From Elusimicrobiota bacterium (lineage in GTDB: Bacteria > Elusimicrobiota > Elusimicrobia > JACQJN01): DNA of 9,145 bases. Shown here piece by piece: positions 6,664 through 9,145 of this stretch. Below the pieces are notes generated by a model, which saw only the letters and a list, made by a program, of their open reading frames with translations, did no database searches and was not told where the DNA came from. A program made the translations under genes and the position numbers. Position 1 is the stretch's first letter; the number at the start of each line of letters is the position of its first letter. Where the stretch lies: positions 1 through 9,145 of the forward strand of contig JACQJN010000042.1 of assembly GCA_016205085.1 (NCBI GenBank), read 5' to 3'.

Positions 6664-8219
6664 GTCGCCAAGGGGAGGGTGAAGTTGAATGCGCTCCCCT
6701 GATTGAGCTGTGATTTTACCTGCAGGGTTCCGTGGTGAGCCTCCAAAACCTTTTTGCAGAAGGCCAGACCCAGTCCCCATCCTTCCACTTGACCCGTGAA
6801 GGAGGATTCGATTTGGTAGAACCTCTGAAAGATTTTACTTTGTTCCTCCGGCGGGATCCCGGCGCCGTTGTCCGCGATGGATACCCTTGCGTTGGCTCCC
6901 TCTTTTTCAATAAGCAGGCTCACCGCCTTTTGCTTTTTCTGATTAAATTTTACCGCGTTTTCGATCAGATTGCGGAGCACCTGTCTGATCAGATTGGGAT
7001 CTCCCAGAACGATGAAAGGGGTGGACTCCAATGCCATCTCCACCTTGGAGTTTCTTTCTTCCAGCCATTTTTTCATGGAGGCGGCTTCTTCCTTCGCTAC
7101 CGCGACCAGGTCGAACTTGCTTTTCGGCATATGGACGGGATCCAGCTCTTCCAGAGTCACAAAGTTCAAAAGCTTTTCCACCAGTTCGGCCAATTTCTGG
7201 CCCTGCTGATTGATGGTCGTCAGGGATTTAAGGGCAAAATCGTTCAGTTTTTGCCCCTGGCCTTCTTCCAGCAGCACCTGAGAATAGCCCGTGATGGAAG
7301 CCAGAGGGGTTTTGAGTTTGTGGGAGATAAGAGACAAGAAGGAGCGTGTCAGTTTCTCCTCCTGTTTTTTTGCGGTGACATCTCGGAAAATCCAAAGCCA
7401 GCCCTCCGATTCCAGACGAATGATGCTGCCTTCCAAAATCAATTTTTTGGGGCTTTCCCGAAGCAGCTCAAAGGGGGTCACCCTTTCCTGGCTGGCCAAA
7501 ATTTGGGGCAGGTCCGGGCTCATGGCCATGTGCTTGAATCCTTCTCGGATGTTTTGAAAAGAGGCGGTTTCGGGGTCCAGAAAATGGTGGGCGGCTTTAT
7601 TGATGAGCAAAATGATCCCCTTGGGATCGGTCAAGACGGCCCCCTCTCCCATCTGAGAGAAAACGGTTTGAAGTTTTTGCTTTTCTTCCCTCAACGAAGA
7701 AAAGAGCCTTGCGTTTTCTATCGCCACGGCGGCCTGGGAAGCGAAGGCTTCAAAAGTTTTTAAATCCTGATCCGAAAACGGCCCGTCGCTGTGGTTGATG
7801 GCTTCCACTACCCCGATGACGTGTCCTTTCATCACCATGGGGGCCGCCAATATGGAACGGGTAACAAACCCGGACTGCTCATCCATCTTGGGACTCCAGC
7901 GGGGATCCTGGCGCACATCGTTTATGATCAGTGATTTGACTTCCTTCGCGACGCTTCCCGCAATGCCTTGGCCCAGCTTCAGGCGCACCTTGGATGTCTC
8001 CTCTCCCAGGCCCAGTGCCACATCAAAATAGAGCTCTTGGGTGGATTCATCCAAGAGAAGCAGGGAGGCGCTCTCGGCTCCCACCACGCGGGAGGAGAGT
8101 TCCATGACAGTGGTTAGGAGTTCGGAGAGTTCCAGTTTGGATGAAAGAAGACGCCCCACCTCCAGCAGAAGTTCTAGATTTTGAGTATCGTCGGCGTGAT
8201 CGGGCGTGTTAGGGGACAT
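6660..8219 (-). CDS. Soluble GAF-PAS sensor histidine kinase
   Basis: Two-component sensor kinase of 519 residues without membrane segments, so it should sense a cytoplasmic signal. A GAF domain spans about 18-172 (ending VVEAINHSDGPFSDQDLKTFEAFASQAAVAIENARLF). A linker helix leads to a PAS-like domain (about 181-285, with TDPKGIILLINKAA), then HisKA with the H-box SLISHKLKTPLASITGYSQV (H300), then HATPase_c. The ATP site is complete: N-box NLIENAVKFN (N421), G1 DNGAGIP (450-456), F-box FQRFYQI and G2 GWGLGLAF (480-487). H300 is followed by lysine where most HisKA kinases have Glu or Asp. No response regulator is in the window, so the partner must be elsewhere. The start overlaps the end of the upstream beta-barrel gene by 11 bases and has no Shine-Dalgarno, so translation is probably coupled. 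The GAF ligand cannot be inferred. Confidence 0.93.
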   Translation of the reverse strand: MSPNTPDHADDTQNLELLLEVGRLLSSKLELSELLTTVMELSSRVVGAESASLLLLDESTQELYFDVALGLGEETSKVRLKLGQGIAGSVAKEVKSLIINDVRQDPRWSPKMDEQSGFVTRSILAAPMVMKGHVIGVVEAINHSDGPFSDQDLKTFEAFASQAAVAIENARLFSSLREEKQKLQTVFSQMGEGAVLTDPKGIILLINKAAHHFLDPETASFQNIREGFKHMAMSPDLPQILASQERVTPFELLRESPKKLILEGSIIRLESEGWLWIFRDVTAKKQEEKLTRSFLSLISHKLKTPLASITGYSQVLLEEGQGQKLNDFALKSLTTINQQGQKLAELVEKLLNFVTLEELDPVHMPKSKFDLVAVAKEEAASMKKWLEERNSKVEMALESTPFIVLGDPNLIRQVLRNLIENAVKFNQKKQKAVSLLIEKEGANARVSIADNGAGIPPEEQSKIFQRFYQIESSFTGQVEGWGLGLAFCKKVLEAHHGTLQVKSQLNQGSAFNFTLPLAT

Positions 8220-9042
8220 AGCGTAAGGTTATGGCGTAATAATGGCCCAGGCGATCGCCCTCCCTTCTCCAGGCGTTGTACCCGAAATCGAATCTCCATC
8301 CTTCGGTGATCTTAAAATCCATTCCCGCTAAGAAGGAATGGCTGGGTCGCAGCGAGGTACGATATTTCGCATGGGAATAACCCACAAACAACCGGCTTTG
8401 GGATTCGGGATCGACGGCGCGTGAAAACTGGAATGAAGCGATCCAGTCCGGGAAATCGGTCGAGGGGCGCAGGGCTTGGAGAACGGCGATGTCGGATTGG
8501 TTCAAAACGCTTAAAGCGCGGTTGTTTTGTTCTAAGGATTGGTCATATCTGAAGCCGGCGCCGGAGAAGAGGAACCGGAATTCCTGGTAAAAATTATGGA
8601 TCAATTGTATCTCCATGGCGGTCTCATTAAAATTGCCGTTTAAGTGATGGTGGATTGAAGACAGGGAGGACGCAATTTGCAGAGAACTGTTTTCCATCTC
8701 TTTAAGGGGTATCTCAAATAGGTAGTACAAGCTGCCTCCCTCTGCGGAACTGGGGGAGGATGTGGTTTTGGGGTAGTAAATAGGAGTGATTCCGATGAGA
8801 GAGCGGGCAAAGGACCTATTGAAGTACAATTTGGCTGAAGGCACCCATCCGGACAGACTGCTGTCTCTGTAAAAAGACGCATCTATGCCTGTGCTCCAGA
8901 AAGTGGAGATGCGCACGGAGTAGCCGGCCGAATTAAAAAGTAGTTTGTTGGATCCGAAGGCAAACTGGTTTTGAAACCAGGAGGCTGCATGAGCGGAAAC
9001 GGGTAAAGCCAGCCCCAATAAGAGAAAGGCGCATTTTTTCAC
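8209..9042 (-). CDS. Exported protein, probable outer-membrane beta-barrel
   Basis: A 277-residue protein with a clear Sec signal peptide: MKK, a hydrophobic core and VSAHA followed by A, cleavage likely after residue 19. The mature part is rich in aromatic and polar residues in short alternating stretches, such as YSVRISTFWSTGIDASFYRD (41-60), KLYFNRSF, RLFVGYSHAKYR and WRFDFGYNAWRR. It ends with GHYYAITLRYVP, like the last strand of a beta-barrel, although the final residue is proline and not the usual Phe or Tyr. I do not recognise the family with certainty; it recalls generic outer-membrane beta-barrel domains of unknown function. The start is GTG with no good Shine-Dalgarno. It is the first gene of the minus-strand cluster and overlaps the kinase gene by 11 bases, suggesting co-expression with the sensor. 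An intergenic palindrome lies 12 bases upstream. Its function is unknown. Confidence 0.82.
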   Translation of the reverse strand: MKKCAFLLLGLALPVSAHAASWFQNQFAFGSNKLLFNSAGYSVRISTFWSTGIDASFYRDSSLSGWVPSAKLYFNRSFARSLIGITPIYYPKTTSSPSSAEGGSLYYLFEIPLKEMENSSLQIASSLSSIHHHLNGNFNETAMEIQLIHNFYQEFRFLFSGAGFRYDQSLEQNNRALSVLNQSDIAVLQALRPSTDFPDWIASFQFSRAVDPESQSRLFVGYSHAKYRTSLRPSHSFLAGMDFKITEGWRFDFGYNAWRREGDRLGHYYAITLRYVP

Positions 9043-9054
9043 GTCTGGGTAAGA

Positions 9055-9069
9055 CTACAAAATTTGTAG
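9055..9069. promoter_or_regulatory. Perfect palindrome between divergent genes, operator-like
   Basis: CTACAAA (9055-9061) and TTTGTAG (9063-9069) form a perfect 7-base inverted repeat around one central base. It sits in the 60-base gap between the beta-barrel gene (minus) and tRNA-Ser (plus), 12 bases upstream of the GTG start. It could be a dimer-binding operator. It overlaps the -10-like TAGAAT on the plus strand, and the other arm offers TACAAA as a weak -10 on the minus strand. Only the symmetry is certain. Confidence 0.35.
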
Positions 9070-9072
9070 AAT
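9067..9072 (+). promoter_or_regulatory. Possible -10 box for tRNA-Ser
   Basis: TAGAAT matches TATAAT at five of six bases and would place transcription start near 9079-9081, about 23 bases before the mature tRNA end. No recognisable -35 box is found at 16-18 bases upstream. The surrounding AAAATTTGTAGAAT resembles the element upstream of acnA. Confidence 0.3.
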
Positions 9073-9102
9073 GTGGACTAGATAGCGAAGGGGATTGTGA
9101 CA

Positions 9103-9145
9103 GGAGGGGTGGCCGAGCGGTCTAAGGCGGCGGTCTTGAAAACCG
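9103..9145 (+). tRNA. tRNA-Ser (UGA anticodon), 5' part, cut by the window end
   Basis: The sequence starts with acceptor strand GGAGGGG (9103-9109), then TG and the D-arm GGCCGAGCGGTCTAAGGC, typical of bacterial serine tRNAs. The anticodon stem GCGGT (9130-9134) encloses the loop CTTGAAA (9135-9141), with anticodon TGA at 9137-9139, followed by ACCG at the edge. It would read UCA and related serine codons. The rest of the stem, the long variable arm, the T-arm and the acceptor 3' half lie outside, so integrity cannot be checked. Confidence 0.93.

Noticed and set aside
6732..7763. Long open frame (343 codons) on the plus strand opposite the histidine kinase
   Set aside because: It is antisense to a kinase with all expected motifs, and its translation has no recognisable domain and a skewed composition typical of a shadow frame.

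Overview
The window looks like part of the chromosome of a Gram-negative (two-membrane) bacterium. The main evidence is a minus-strand gene with a Sec signal peptide and a beta-barrel-like body. I could not place it in a phylum. Base composition is moderately GC-rich by eye and even across the genes. I see no IS element, integrase, phage gene, CRISPR array or other sign of recent transfer. Most start codons lack a clear Shine-Dalgarno sequence. One CDS starts with TTG and one with GTG.

Layout. Positions 1-111 hold a GC-rich hairpin and a possible promoter. The plus strand then carries acnA (112-2760, complete aconitase A) and a membrane-anchored family 2/21 glycosyltransferase (2757-3917). 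The two share a TTGA stop/start overlap. This pair runs head-on, with a one-base gap, into a compact minus-strand cluster read from right to left: beta-barrel-like exported protein (9042-8209), soluble GAF-PAS histidine kinase (8219-6660), TldD-type metallopeptidase (6595-5222), small exported PrcB-C-like protein (5229-4804) and EamA-family transporter (4794-3919). Two junctions overlap by 11 and 8 bases and one gap is 9 bases. At the right edge a tRNA-Ser(UGA) gene starts on the plus strand and is cut by the window end. Every stretch without a gene is shorter than about 115 bases.

How the genes may work together. AcnA is core TCA-cycle metabolism; its coupling to a lipid-type glycosyltransferase has no obvious biochemical logic. 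The minus-strand cluster is probably one transcript, judging from spacing. It combines a cell-surface protein, an orphan cytoplasmic sensor kinase, a peptidase known elsewhere for peptide processing and toxin/antitoxin turnover, a PrcB-like protease-associated protein and an exporter. A joint function in envelope stress or peptide handling is speculation.

The most unusual detail is the kinase/tldD junction. A 23-codon reading frame fits exactly between the two genes with ATGA overlaps on both sides. Its first 15 bases nearly repeat the start of tldD. It is either a tiny gene or the scar of a local duplication. Also worth checking are the kinase H-box, which reads HKLKTP instead of HE(L/I)RTP, and a shared AAATTTG...TAGAAT element upstream of both acnA and the tRNA.
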